Source: Costus lasius (Eukaryota > Streptophyta > Magnoliopsida > Zingiberales > Costaceae). Taken from it: 64,000 bases of DNA. Made by a program: the position numbers and the translations under genes. Where the stretch lies: the NCBI GenBank assembly GCA_027563935.2, contig CM050446.2:109224499-109288498 (forward strand), written 5' to 3'. This document shows, in pieces, positions 47,066-57,229 of this stretch (position 1 is the first letter of the stretch; each line of letters begins with the position of its first letter). The notes under the pieces were generated by a model, which did not search any database, was not told the DNA's origin, and worked only from the letters and a program-made list of their open reading frames with translations.

Positions 47066-47529
47066 TGTTAGATTATTTTGCATATTCATAAATACAGGAT
47101 CTATTGTATAGATCTAGAACAACATGAATAATAAAATAATTAAGACATACTTGATTGCGCCATTAATTGTTATGGTTTAATGTCCACTATCGGTCTAGAA
47201 ATCTTTCACTATTATCTTTCTTTAGACGGCTCTTGATGGGAAGAGACAACGTTGGTTAAAATGCAAGTGGGGACCTAGCCCATATTTATAATGGGAAACC
47301 CCAAAGCTCCCCCCATAAAAGAGTTTTGGGTTTCAGGTGCGAAATCTATAATCCAATAAGGATTTCTCTCAAACCCAGGGTGCAGAATCCAATAACTAAT
47401 AGCGATTCCTCTTAAAGCCCACGGGCTACACAGGCCATCTTTCACATTCAATAATGAGATGTTATGAGCCTATTAATCAATTAACAAATGCTCCCATAAA
47501 TTAATAATATTAGATTAAAAATTCCAACA
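47066..47529 (-). repeat. 3' LTR of the Copia element
   Basis: On the minus strand it runs TGTTGGAATTTTTAATC ... AATCTAACA. It shares with the right LTR AGACAACGTTGGTTAA, AAGCTCCCCCCATAAA, GAGTTTTGGGTTTC and CCAGGGTGCAGAATCCAAT. Confidence 0.9.
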
Positions 47530-47542
47530 TTCTCCCACTTGG
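47530..47542 (-). other. Polypurine tract of the Copia element
   Basis: Reads CCAAGTGGGAGAA immediately before the 3' LTR start on the minus strand, the usual Copia plus-strand primer. Confidence 0.85.
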
Positions 47543-48002
47543 TAAACATTAATTGATTTATAATCTAAAAAATTTTATCATTTGTAATATATATTAAAAA
47601 CAATTTTGAAAGAGATATGCATTTGTTAATCCTGATAACACCTCATTCAATTCGGTCTAATGCAATTACCAATATTGAATCATGACGAAACATTGTATTA
47701 ATATGCAATACAAGTCCTCCATGGTCACAAATATTAGTAGATTACATCAACATGGATCGCAATGTGACTGTATAGTAAAATGATAAAAACTTAATATCAT
47801 TTTCTTATCGGTCCTCCTTATGATTTCTCGAACCAAATGAGAAATCTACTTTATAGTTTCTCTTGATCTGTATGAAAAACCTCGACACCAATGTGTCCAT
47901 ATATGTCTTATCAATCTCTCTAAACTGCATGAGAGAATTTCTTTGTGATTTTTCTAAACCAAATGAGAAATCATAAAATTTAAATTAAGATATATATTGT
48001 TC

Positions 48003-48358
48003 GGCAAAACCGCCATGCTTAAGGTTATATTATCCTTAAAACTTTAAAGTTATTTAGCAAACCACCATGCTTAAGGTAACATTATCCTTAAGACTCTAAA
48101 CTTATTTAGCAAACTGTCATGCTTAAGATTATATTATCCTTAAGACTTCAAACTTATTTAGCAAACCGCCATGCATAAGGTTATATTATCCTTTAAATTT
48201 TAAAGTTATTTAGCAAACCACAATACTTAAGGTAACATTATCCTTAAGACTTTAAACTTATTTAGCAAACCGGCATGCTTAAGGTTATATTATCCTTAAG
48301 ACTTCAAACTTATTTAGCAAACCGCCATGCTTAAGGTTATATTATCCTTGAGACTTTA
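48003..48358. repeat. 52-bp tandem repeat, each unit a hairpin (seven units)
   Basis: Units are GCAAACC(G/A)CCATGCTTAAGG then TTATATTATCCTTAAG, followed by ACTTTAAACTTATTTA. CTTAAGG and CCTTAAG form a 7-bp stem around a 9-nt AT loop in nearly every unit. It lies between the gag remnant and the 3' LTR. Simpler hairpins of the same style (GATTTCTC/GAGAAATC with 9-nt loop) precede it at 47822-47990. Confidence 0.9.
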
Positions 48359-48589
48359 TATTGTACAATTGCAAATGTTATGCACATAAAGAGTACAATA
48401 TAAATTAAAAAAAATCACATGAACTCAGCATTACATAACATGTATCAATTCAAAACAATGTATGTGCACTCTATTGATACAAATAAGAAATGTGAGTCAA
48501 ATAATTTGGTTCAACATTATATTACATAAACTTCCCACTAACCAAGTACATTAAAAGATTCTATAACATCTCATGTTTATAACATGGTT

Positions 48590-48960
48590 CTCAAATAGTA
48601 GATATTGAGATCTTGATCAATGGATATGCAAAGGAAATGTTGAAATTAATATATTCAATCACCATGTCTCCTTTCTTAATTAGATCCATGACTGTATTAC
48701 ACTTAACCTCAAGATATTTATTGCATTTTGAACTTCTGCTAAACCATTCAACACATGCTTTAAAATTGATCTCTTTAATGCATATAAACATAATATATTA
48801 GATCTCTACCACTTTGCAAATAGTTCCTTTGTTTCTAATGAACTATCAATGGAAGGTTTTAGTGGTTCACTTCCCCTAAGGGCAAAGTCAATGTCACTCA
48901 TGCCAAGTGCAAATAAAATATCTTCTTTTCATCTTTTAAAGTTTGAGCTAGTGAGGATCT
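48590..48960 (-). pseudogene. Copia gag remnant (UBN2/DUF4219 type)
   Basis: Minus-strand frame: SSNFKR, a stop, KEDILFALGMSDIDFALRGS, then EPLKPSIDSSLETKELFAKW, a stop, RSNILCLYALKRSI and HVLNGLAEVQNA, then a frameshift. This is the W..L..AL...D...AL........W...N...........I pattern of Copia Gag. The first expected Trp is TGA, the same change as in the Copia fragment at 55116. Confidence 0.75.
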
Positions 48961-49199
48961 CTATAGTAGCTTGATTGCTATTAACGAAAAAGGAAACTGA
49001 TTGAAAATAACAAAAGGGAGATAACACATTTTACAACAAAGTGTAAACATATAACTCAAAATTGATAAAGTATTATCAAAATCACATTTTCTCCTTTGGG
49101 CATAAATATAATATGTGAACACTTATCTCAATAAAGGAGGAACAACCATTATGAATATTATCTCATATTATATCATTATCAATATTACTGTTGAAGTAT

Positions 49200-50681
49200 A
49201 TTATAATTAACTATAAATGAGCCACTTTGGCAGCCAAACATTTATAGTAATTATAATTTTAATGTATTATATAATGAGGCTAACATGTCTGTACAAAATT
49301 ATCTTATATATACTAATTAATTATCCCCTTTGGGCAGGTAATTAATTAATATAACAAAGATTAAAATATAATAATATCATAAATATTGAACATATTATAA
49401 TTATTCATAAATGAGCTACTTTGGTAGCCAAACATTTATAATAATTATAATATAATATATTTATGTAATAACAATGACATGAATATATATTGAATTTAAA
49501 CCAATGCTCATAACATTATCTCTTATGACATGACTAAAAAAAACTTATCCTATATATACTAATTAATTACCCCTTTTGGGCAGGTAAATTAATTAATATA
49601 ATTCAGATAAAAATAATTTTCTTTTATAAATATTTGAATATACAAAAATATATTTTGAATAAATCATTTTGGCAGCACATGTTTATAATATAGCAAGTTA
49701 TCAATGTCATAAGTAAAAAATAAATCATTAACATTGTCATAAATTAACAAACCATTATGAAATATGGCCAAAAGTTATATTACCATAAATCTACATGTTA
49801 AACCAAAACAATTTAAATTTCAATAATTATTGTAAGACACAATTTATGACATACACATAATTTAAAATGAATCATTATTGTTGCAAAACATTTTTTAAGA
49901 ACTATGGATCAAGTTCCTTTTTGCAATAGCAATACAAACATAATTTTATTTAGGCAATTCATAATGTATAAGTGATTCCAAAAGAAATCTTAAGACATTT
50001 ATGTACAACTATAGTGATGTGCAATATAATACAAAATAAGCAACTTATGTCGAACACCTTACATTAATATTGCTTCCATGAAATATAATGAACAATTTCA
50101 TAATCTTCAAATTTGAATCATGGGTCCGAATTATATCATATTATAGATACAAGATTAAATTAAAAAAATAGCATAATATGACATAGAAAAAATTAGAATT
50201 AAAATCTAATTAAAAAAACAAAATCCTTTCAGTAAAATCTAAATTAAGAGGATAGTAGCAAGTTACTTTTGCACACAACACATCAAGACTACAATCAGCC
50301 AAGCTAACATCTACAACACTTCAGTATACATCAGCCTATTTGCATTTACATATAGCTAATATCTACTTATATTCACAGGAGTCTATCCTAACAGATTTTG
50401 CCCAAAAGATAGCCCACAAGCCCAGTTTATTTGAACCAGACACAATTCATCTGAATCATATTGACTGAACCTATAAGCCCGACTTAGAAGAATTTAAAAC
50501 CCGATCTAATGAAGTTAATTACTACAAGTGTTCATATAATCCGGCCAAATATTAATCTTCCTTTAGACCGATTAATATCCCATGAATTACACACACAACT
50601 GTCTTAATATTATAAAATAAATAAACTCATACAATATGCTACTTTAGTAGTCATATTACTTTAATTAATTTATTTTATAAT
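49200..50681. repeat. Family of long hairpins with a shared TTTGG-x-AG loop
   Basis: Hairpins at 49200-49257 (19-bp stem, one bulge, loop GCCACTTTGGCAGCC), 49314-49349 (loop CCCCTTTGGGCAGG), 49391-49454 (20-bp stem, loop GCTACTTTGGTAGCC), about 49558-49594 (loop CCCCTTTTGGGCAGG) and 50609-50681 (perfect 14-bp outer stem, inner GCTACTTTAGTAGTC). Related loop sequences without a strong stem are at 49096 and 49665. All lie in the leader of the Copia element. Confidence 0.85.
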
Positions 50682-50759
50682 GTCATACCTTTTTATTATT
50701 TAAATAATAATAAAAATAATTATGCCATCATTTGAATTTATTAAAAAATTATTTTCTTA

Positions 50760-52063
50760 GTTTTTTTATATAAAAAATTTGCAGTAGGCAGCCATTGCAC
50801 AGCACAGCAAGCCAAGCAGCACTATGCTGCTTCTGCACACAGCAGAAAAAAATAGCCCAGATGACTGGGCTTAGACCAGGCCCAGACAGCAAAAATAGCA
50901 CAGCAGCACTACTTTTGCGCAGAGAAGATGTGCCTCTGCACAGCACAGCTGAGGATATATCCCAGACCCAAGCCTAGCAAACCAACAAAGATTATAAACC
51001 CAGGCTGCAAGCCCAAAAGAGGCCCAGATCTAGCCCAATAGCCAGATCCGACCTGGTTCAGCCAAACCTCTAGACCTGGCTTGGTTCAGCCGAACTGCCC
51101 GACCCAGACCGGTTCAGCCGAATAGACCAAGACCGGTTTAGTCGAACCGCCAGATTTGACCCAAATTCGTTAAGCCAATTCTGAGATTGGATTCGGACTA
51201 GATCCAGACCACACCCGCGAGCCCGAATCCATTAAAACCTTCACCCGCGAACGGAGACCGTGGATCTCGACCACGTCTGTGAGCCACGTTCAGCCTTCAC
51301 GTCGCATGGGAGCAGCATAGTCGGCGCCGCACTCAACCCACGTTGCCTTCCCCCCGCGCGTGACTCGTCGCCCATCCACAACCATCGCCCTCGTCGCCGC
51401 GATCGACGACGCCAGCACCAGTCGCTCATGCGCAGTTAACGCTGGCTTGTCACCGAGCTAGCAGAGGAACACCAATGAGCGGAGGAACACCACGATGGCC
51501 GAAACCGCCGCTGCTCGCCGAGATTCATCCGCCGCTTGCGTTTGCCTACACCGAATGGCAGCCCATCAACGACGACGACCTTGAGCCCTGACGTCAACAC
51601 TCTAGCGGCCGATGAGAAGGAACGGCACCGGCGAACCCAAATTAGGGCAGAAGCCCTTGCGCCGACGCCGACTCCACTAGAAGAGCGTCAGCGACGCCTT
51701 CACCCACGAGCCCACGTCTCTGTGATACCCGCTCGCTTGCGTCGTGCCCTAAATGCCACATGACACTGACACCATTCGCAAACCTTCCCTGTTGCCACCA
51801 ACGAGCCCTCGACACACGTCGCTGAAGTCATGTTCACCTTCGCCGCACGTCGCATGCCTCTCGCAGCAGCATGCGTTCAAAACCAACGAAAACTGCTTGT
51901 GGCAACCATCCGACGGCGACGAAGACCGAAGGAACAGGGCGGAATCCCTGAGTTTGACGGACGGCGACATGCATTGACCCGCTGCCGTCACCATGAGCCG
52001 CTGCTCGTCAAATGCCTGGAAACATCCCTTACCAATTTGTCTGTCCGCCGCAGTCGCCACGAC
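50760..52063 (-). other. GC-rich leader of the Copia element
   Basis: Strong composition change from AT-rich to GC-rich. 50790-50960 repeats CACAGCA(C/G) motifs; 51040-51140 repeats GGTTCAGCCGAAC. Open frames on both strands (51241-51763) have no recognisable domain and look composition-driven. Confidence 0.4.
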
Positions 52064-52385
52064 TGTTAGATTTTGCGGAAGCGTGATGTTGATGCCATAA
52101 TGGAGTTTGGATGGATGAATAATAGAGAAAGAGAATGGTGAAGCAGCAGGTAATAAGCAACATGGGAGGAGAATGGGAAAGAAAGGAGAATTGTATTACT
52201 CCAAACTCACTTACATATGAGGACCTTTGGTCCTTTTATAGAAGACTTAACCGACGTTGAAAGTCGGTGTGGACATTTCTTGAACATTCTATCAACTCTA
52301 CCGACTTTCTTACAAACTTCTACACAACTCAACCGACATTGACTTGTTTCTAGAAAATTCTAGAAAACTCGTTACTACTCTAACA
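52064..52385 (-). mobile_element. Second Copia-type LTR with adjacent polypurine tract
   Basis: Read on the minus strand: TGTTAGAGTAGTAACGAG ... GCAAAATCTAACA, 322 bp, with a CTATAAAAGG promoter box at 52233-52242. The sequence before it (GTTAAGGAGGAG, 52386-52397 inverted) is a PPT, and a short open frame further right ends KTLRRKSVLRICKKTR. It is therefore the 3' end of a different Copia element embedded in the leader; ACGAC and CTCCT flanks show no TSD, so its 5' part has been lost. Confidence 0.7.
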
Positions 52386-53002
52386 CTCCTCCTTAACGAG
52401 TTTTCTTACAAATTCTTAATACACTTTTTCTTCTTAATGTCTTGATCCACTCTTTTTCTTTTGCTGCTTCTTCAAATTCTCTTGAGCTGCTAATGTGACT
52501 TGAAGGAGTTTCTGAAAAGCTGATGTTTGTGCTGTTCACTCCACCAGCGAACAACGATGGAATCAGCTTGAACAACCGATGGGGATTTCGCAGAAACCCA
52601 AAAATTGAACAGGATTTCAATCGACGGGTACAAAAAATAGCGGACGACCAAAACCCTAGATTTGATTTTGACGACAGCAACAAAATCGACGGTGTCCAAA
52701 TGCAAATTAGGATCGAAGCTCTATTGCCAACGACAACGCTAGCCTCAATCGCCGACTGAATGCCAGCAATAACGCCGACAAACCAAAACTAGAATGATGG
52801 CATAAATTCGAATGATGTCAGCGACGTAAAAAGAAATTCGAATCACAAAATAAAACATGAATTTAGCTGGAAATAAAAAATTGTTCTTGATTTTCTTTTT
52901 GAAAAATTCCGAATCCAAATCCTGTTTGACCAACGTGAAAAATATCAGAATAAATATCTTGATGATAAAATTTATCATACATTTTAAATCCAAACAATCC
53001 CC

Positions 53003-53014
53003 GCTCTGATACCA
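53003..53014 (-). other. Copia primer-binding site (initiator Met tRNA type)
   Basis: TGGTATCAGAGC on the minus strand, two bases inside the 5' LTR: the standard plant Copia PBS. Confidence 0.92.
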
Positions 53015-53016
53015 CA

Positions 53017-53418
53017 TTTTAGATTTTTTTTGCATATTCATCAATACATAAATTCATACAATGTCGGGATAGAAATCTTCCACTGCTATCCTTCTTTAGA
53101 CAGCTCTTGATGGAAAGAGACAACGTTGGTTAAGGATGCAAGTGGAGACTTAACCCATATTTATAATGGAAAAACCCTAAGCTCCCCCCATAAAGGAGTT
53201 TTGGGTTTCGAGTGCGAAATCCATAATCCAATAAGGATTATCCAATAAAGATTTCTCTTAAACCCAGGGTGCAGAATCCAATATTCAATAGCGATTCCTC
53301 TTAAAATCCGTTGGCTACATAGACCATCTTTCACATTCATTAATGAGATGTTATGAGCTCATTAATTAATTAATAAATGCTCCCACAAATCAATAATGTT
53401 AGATCAAAAATTTCAATA
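53017..53418 (-). repeat. 5' LTR of the Copia element
   Basis: Partner of 47066-47529 with substitutions and indels, for example loss of about 60 bp near its start. The termini have decayed (TTTTAGATT and TTTCAATA instead of TGTTAGATT and TTCCAACA), so the insertion is old. Confidence 0.88.
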
Positions 53419-53423
53419 AATTC

Positions 53424-55115
53424 TTCCCGCTAGCTATGACACCTCTACATTTTCTTGCTTGATTTGGTATGTTTTTGAACCAGATTTTGGAAAAAACTTT
53501 TATGAAAGATCCTTTAACATATTTATGAAGGTTTTGAGACACTTTTTGGGAAAGATATTGGTGGAGATTTTAGCTAGGTGACTACAACGATTATCTTCAT
53601 CTAAAAGCTTAGATCAGCATCTTTTTCATTGATTCTCGCAAGGGATTGCTTGATGTGCGTTTTCTAGACATTTTCCCATTTATTTTTTTATTTATAAATG
53701 ATTTATGAGAGATTTTATTGTTTAAACAGCATATGTGATATCGTAAATAGTTGGGGCAATTATTTAAACAGCATTTATGAGATATTTTCCCATTTATTTT
53801 TTATTTATAAATGATTTATGAGGGATTGCTTAATTTCTCCTCTTTGCATTTCAATTTTGTCATGTCATCTCTATTGGAGTTTGAAAATCCAAAAGTCCCT
53901 TAGTCCCACATTGAGGGAGTTGGAAGAGATGTTTAGTATAAAAATAGTTGGGGCATTCAAAGGGCAATCAACTATCTAAACTAACTTGATCCAAAACACA
54001 CACGCGCGCGCACGCCTCACCACGCCGAGTCGGGTCGTGGTCGTAATTTATTATTATTGTTAACAATAGTAATTAAGACTATATTTATATCAGTCTGCGC
54101 GAGACCATGTTATTAATAATATGCTATTTCAAAACTCCTCAATTTAGAGTCGCCGCCCTCCTTCTCTATATAATAGAAGGCCGCCCTCCTTCTCTATATA
54201 ATAGAAGGCTGGGCGACAGGAGGAAACACACAGACATTTGGTTTTCTCGCTCTCGTGCTCCGATTCTTTCTAATCTTCTATTTATTGTTTTTAAATCTAC
54301 ACGATCATCTAATTTATCTGATTTTATAACATATGCGCAACATTTTCTTAGGCAAATATTAATCGTTGCATACTCCGCTGTTGTTAATCAGTTAGATCTA
54401 ATAGTTTTTGTTCTCATATTAATTAGATCTGTTAATCCTGTTGCATGCGCATAATTCTATTTGGATCCTATTTAGATCTAATTCTCGCATGCTCTATTAA
54501 TTTTCATTTAAGATCATTGCAATCGCGATTTATTTCTAGTTAATTTGTGATTAATTCCTGCAAATCTCGTAATTACTTCTAATCTTAATTAGCTTTCAAA
54601 ACCTGTATTAATTGCATCATCGCTTTCTGATTGCTGCATCTTATTCTCGTGATTAATTCCGCCACATCTCACATGCACGCAAACAAACGCAGCTCTAACA
54701 CACGTGCATCTCACGCAAGTGAGAGCGTTCGCGTTTTGGCCAAAAATTAACCTGAGAATTGCGGCCGCGTGATTCGAGCCCGCGACGTGCGCACGCGCAC
54801 AGGTTTTGCGCAAAGTCCTTAACTAATAATAGCATACATTACTATTATATAGATTCTGTTATGCGTTAATTCAAAGTTATATATACACACAAATAATTTT
54901 TTACTTGAGTAATCTGCATACCTAGACTATTCTACATACTAGTCTAATTTTTTACTTGTAATTATATTTGCTTGCATTAATATTATTTATTTATTTAAGT
55001 TGAACACTGATACATAATAAGACATTAATCTTAATTAAACATCAAATATTGTCTATTTATTAATTGTAGCTTTGTCACAAGTGTTATAATACATTTCTTT
55101 GTCATAACACATTAA
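53424..55115 (+). mobile_element. Probable LTR and leader of another Copia element
   Basis: 53424-53700 continues the sequence interrupted by the Copia insertion. From about 53870 the text (AGTCCCACATTGAGGGAGTT, AACACACACGCGCGCGCACG, then a duplicated TATA segment) looks like a Copia LTR promoter region leading to the gag at 55116. No PBS was found, so the LTR boundary is not set. Confidence 0.45.
54152..54207 (+). repeat. Exact 28-bp duplication containing a TATA box
   Basis: Two identical copies (54152-54179 and 54180-54207) of GCCGCCCTCC then TTCTCTATATAATAGAAG, giving tandem TATATAA boxes 28 bp apart in an LTR-like promoter. Confidence 0.95.
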
Positions 55116-55616
55116 ATGACCAATAAAGATCTCTCTTCTCTAAAACCTAAAAAGTCTAATGGAACTGGTTTCAAAAGATGAAAAGAACAAGTAGATATAT
55201 GGCTAATAACACTTGGATTAATTAGTGTCATTGGTGTAGATCCTTCACTGAATAGATCCAATAAATCTTTCTCTTTCTCTGATTCTCAAATAACTGTTTC
55301 AACCTCTTCTTCCGAAACCTTTGAGAAGACTAACTTCATTTGCAAGTTCAGGATCCTCTATTGTCTCCTTGCTCTCCTATATGTCACATATAGGAAGTAT
55401 GAGATAGTCATAGATCTCTGGACTTCTCTAATAATAACTCATTCAAGGAAATTCAAAAAACCTCATATGAAACCTCAAGTCAACATTGTTGAATCTCAAA
55501 CAGCCTCATCTTTAACTTTAAGGATAGACCACGATTTTCCCACTGTTAACCTAACTCATCATGATTCTGAATGGTGGTTAGATTATGGTGCGAACATTCA
55601 TGTATGTTCTAACCGG
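55116..55616 (+). pseudogene. Copia gag-protease fragment, cut by Athila
   Basis: The ATG at 55116 opens MTNKDLSSLKPKKSNGTGFK, R, a stop (TGA in place of the conserved Trp), then KEQVDIWLITLGLISVIGVD: Copia Gag. Later VTYRKYEIVIDLW and, at 55570-55616, WWLDYGANIHVCSNR, the protease active-site block where DSGA is expected and DYGA is seen. The frame ends abruptly at 55616, where the Athila LTR begins, so the rest should lie beyond the window. Confidence 0.75.
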
Positions 55617-57039
55617 TGTTAAGTCATTTTTATATAGGGATTTCTATGCGATTTTACCGTTATTTGCTTACCATTCTTGCATTTACACCGGATTATACTT
55701 CGAATTATTGCTATATCTTCGAAATCTACACTCTTTGGTGTTTTTACATCATTTCAGAAAAAAAGCGAGGGAATGAGACTGTTTCCAGCTGGATTAGTGT
55801 TCTCGGCAAGAACCACGGTCTACCCAGCGAGCAGAATCACACCCCGTGGCCTCTGTGTCGCCTGATACTGATTTTTCAGATTTTACCCCTCGCCTTTCCT
55901 ACGTTATATAAAAGGCTTCGAAGGGGCAAAAGAGGAATTCGACCAAGCCAGGGAGGACAAAACAAAAAAAGCCCTATTCACGTAAGGGTATTTGAGGGAA
56001 TCGGTGAAAAAAAAATAGGCACGCACGTAAGAAAGGAGGCGGTGGCTCAGAAAGGAGAAGGGAGAAAACCCTTCACCGCGAGAGCGTGAAGGAGACGGAC
56101 GACCGATCAGAGGAAGAGGAAGGCTTCTCCAGGTGGCTTCTTCCTCCTTGAGGGAGTCTTGTTTTCCATTTCTCATTTACTTGATTGTACTAGTTATCCA
56201 TGGATGTAATGACGGGATTCGCTTATGCTTTACTTTGGAACATGAATATTGTAGCTTAAATCTTGTTTCAGGGCTAGGGAAAGCCCCTTGAATGTTCTAT
56301 GTGTGGATGATGACTTTATTTCATAAACCCTAGATTGTCCTACTTTGCCTAGTTGCACCTGATGAATGGAGTATGCCATTTTTTTATCTTCATGTGTTAG
56401 ATGTCTGGTAATGCCGGGAGGCACATCCGGATATTGGAAAGCCTAGGTAGGGGTATGTCAATCATCACATGGGAGTGGGTGATTATATATGGGTAGTGTA
56501 TACCATCTTGTGCTCAAAGGGTTTACTCGGCTGAACGTACTACAGCGATAGACGTCCAGCTGTGTAAATACCTCATTGCATCCTTGGGAGAGGACAACTC
56601 AAATGATGGGATGGTATACACAATCCGGCGCTCATTGGGTTTGCCTGGGTAGGCGTACTACGGAGGTAAACGTCTAGCCTGGTAAACACCTCGTTGCATC
56701 CTCGGGAGAGGACAACGTACACCTTTTGGATTACCCTAGGACTTAAACAGGGGATTTTATGTTGTTATTCATCCATGCATAATGCGTTAAGGCGGTGGAT
56801 CCTAGCCCTGATCCCGTGCATCCTTAGACCTTCCGTCGTGCATTTACATTGCTTTCTTCTTACTTAGCATTAAATTAGCAACCAATTTATGACAATATCT
56901 AATTTAGCAATCATTTCACACTTTATTGAATGATCGTCTAGCTTGTGATAATTAAATCAGTCGGTACTTGGTATTTGGTCCCTGTGGGATCGATACATTT
57001 ATATTACTTCGATAGTCCGTATACTTGCAGAGCCTATCA
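55617..57039 (+). repeat. 5' LTR of the Athila element
   Basis: Starts TGTTAAGTCATTTTTATATA and ends CTTGCAGAGCCTATCA, like the solo LTRs. A duplication of about 130 bp lies at 56470-56720 (GGTATACACAATCCGG/ GTGTATACCATCTTG, then CGTACTAC(A/G)G.G.TA.ACGTC and GCATCCT(T/C)GGGAGAGGACAAC). A CACGGTCTACCCAGCGA unit at about 55812 recurs in the element's 3' region. Confidence 0.82.
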
Positions 57040-57045
57040 AGTTTT

Positions 57046-57063
57046 TTGCGCCGTTGCCGGGGA
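57046..57063 (+). other. Primer-binding site for tRNA-Asp
   Basis: TTGCGCCGTTGCCGGGGA matches the complement of the 3' end of plant tRNA-Asp (17 of 18, second base differs), 6 bp after the LTR. This is the usual Athila primer site. Confidence 0.9.
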
Positions 57064-57229
57064 CCAAATTTATTAATATCGACACAGTTAAGTTATTGCT
57101 AGACTAGACATTTATCTTGCCTTTAGTTTACTTGTTTTTAATTATTTAGCGTTAAACTCTTTTATATATTTGATAATCACTTGCAAATCTTTTTGTTATT
57201 TGGAAAGTTACCTTTGAACTGCTTGGTTT

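Larger units (their letters stand above)
47066..53418 (-). mobile_element. Minus-strand Copia element, apparently non-autonomous
   Basis: Two LTRs in direct orientation (47066-47529 and 53017-53418), a Met-tRNA-type PBS next to the right one and a PPT next to the left one define a complete minus-strand element of about 6.35 kb. Flanks GATTC (47061-47065) and AATTC (53419-53423) are a 4-of-5 TSD. Only a gag remnant (48590-48960) is recognisable; no protease, integrase, RT or RNase H was found. Most of the interior is hairpin-rich AT DNA plus a GC-rich leader (50760-52063), so it probably depended on other elements for movement. Confidence 0.82.

Noticed and set aside
48003..48358. Regular repeats with spacers that might suggest a CRISPR-like array
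   Set aside because: Units are contiguous 52-bp tandem repeats without unique spacers, in a plant retroelement.
48591..48791. Minus-strand frame first read as the Copia RNase H end (EVKCNTVMDLIKKG, VIEYINF)
   Set aside because: The adjoining frame gives a clear Copia Gag pattern over the same DNA and upstream of it; the RNase H landmarks are missing.
51241..52069. Several open frames in the 51-52 kb GC-rich segment as a host gene
   Set aside because: Both strands are open in several frames, no domain or splice pattern, and the segment sits between the PBS and gag of the Copia element.
57046..57063. Match to tRNA-Asp
   Set aside because: Only the 18-base complement of the tRNA 3' end is present, placed right after an LTR; it is a primer-binding site, not a tRNA gene.
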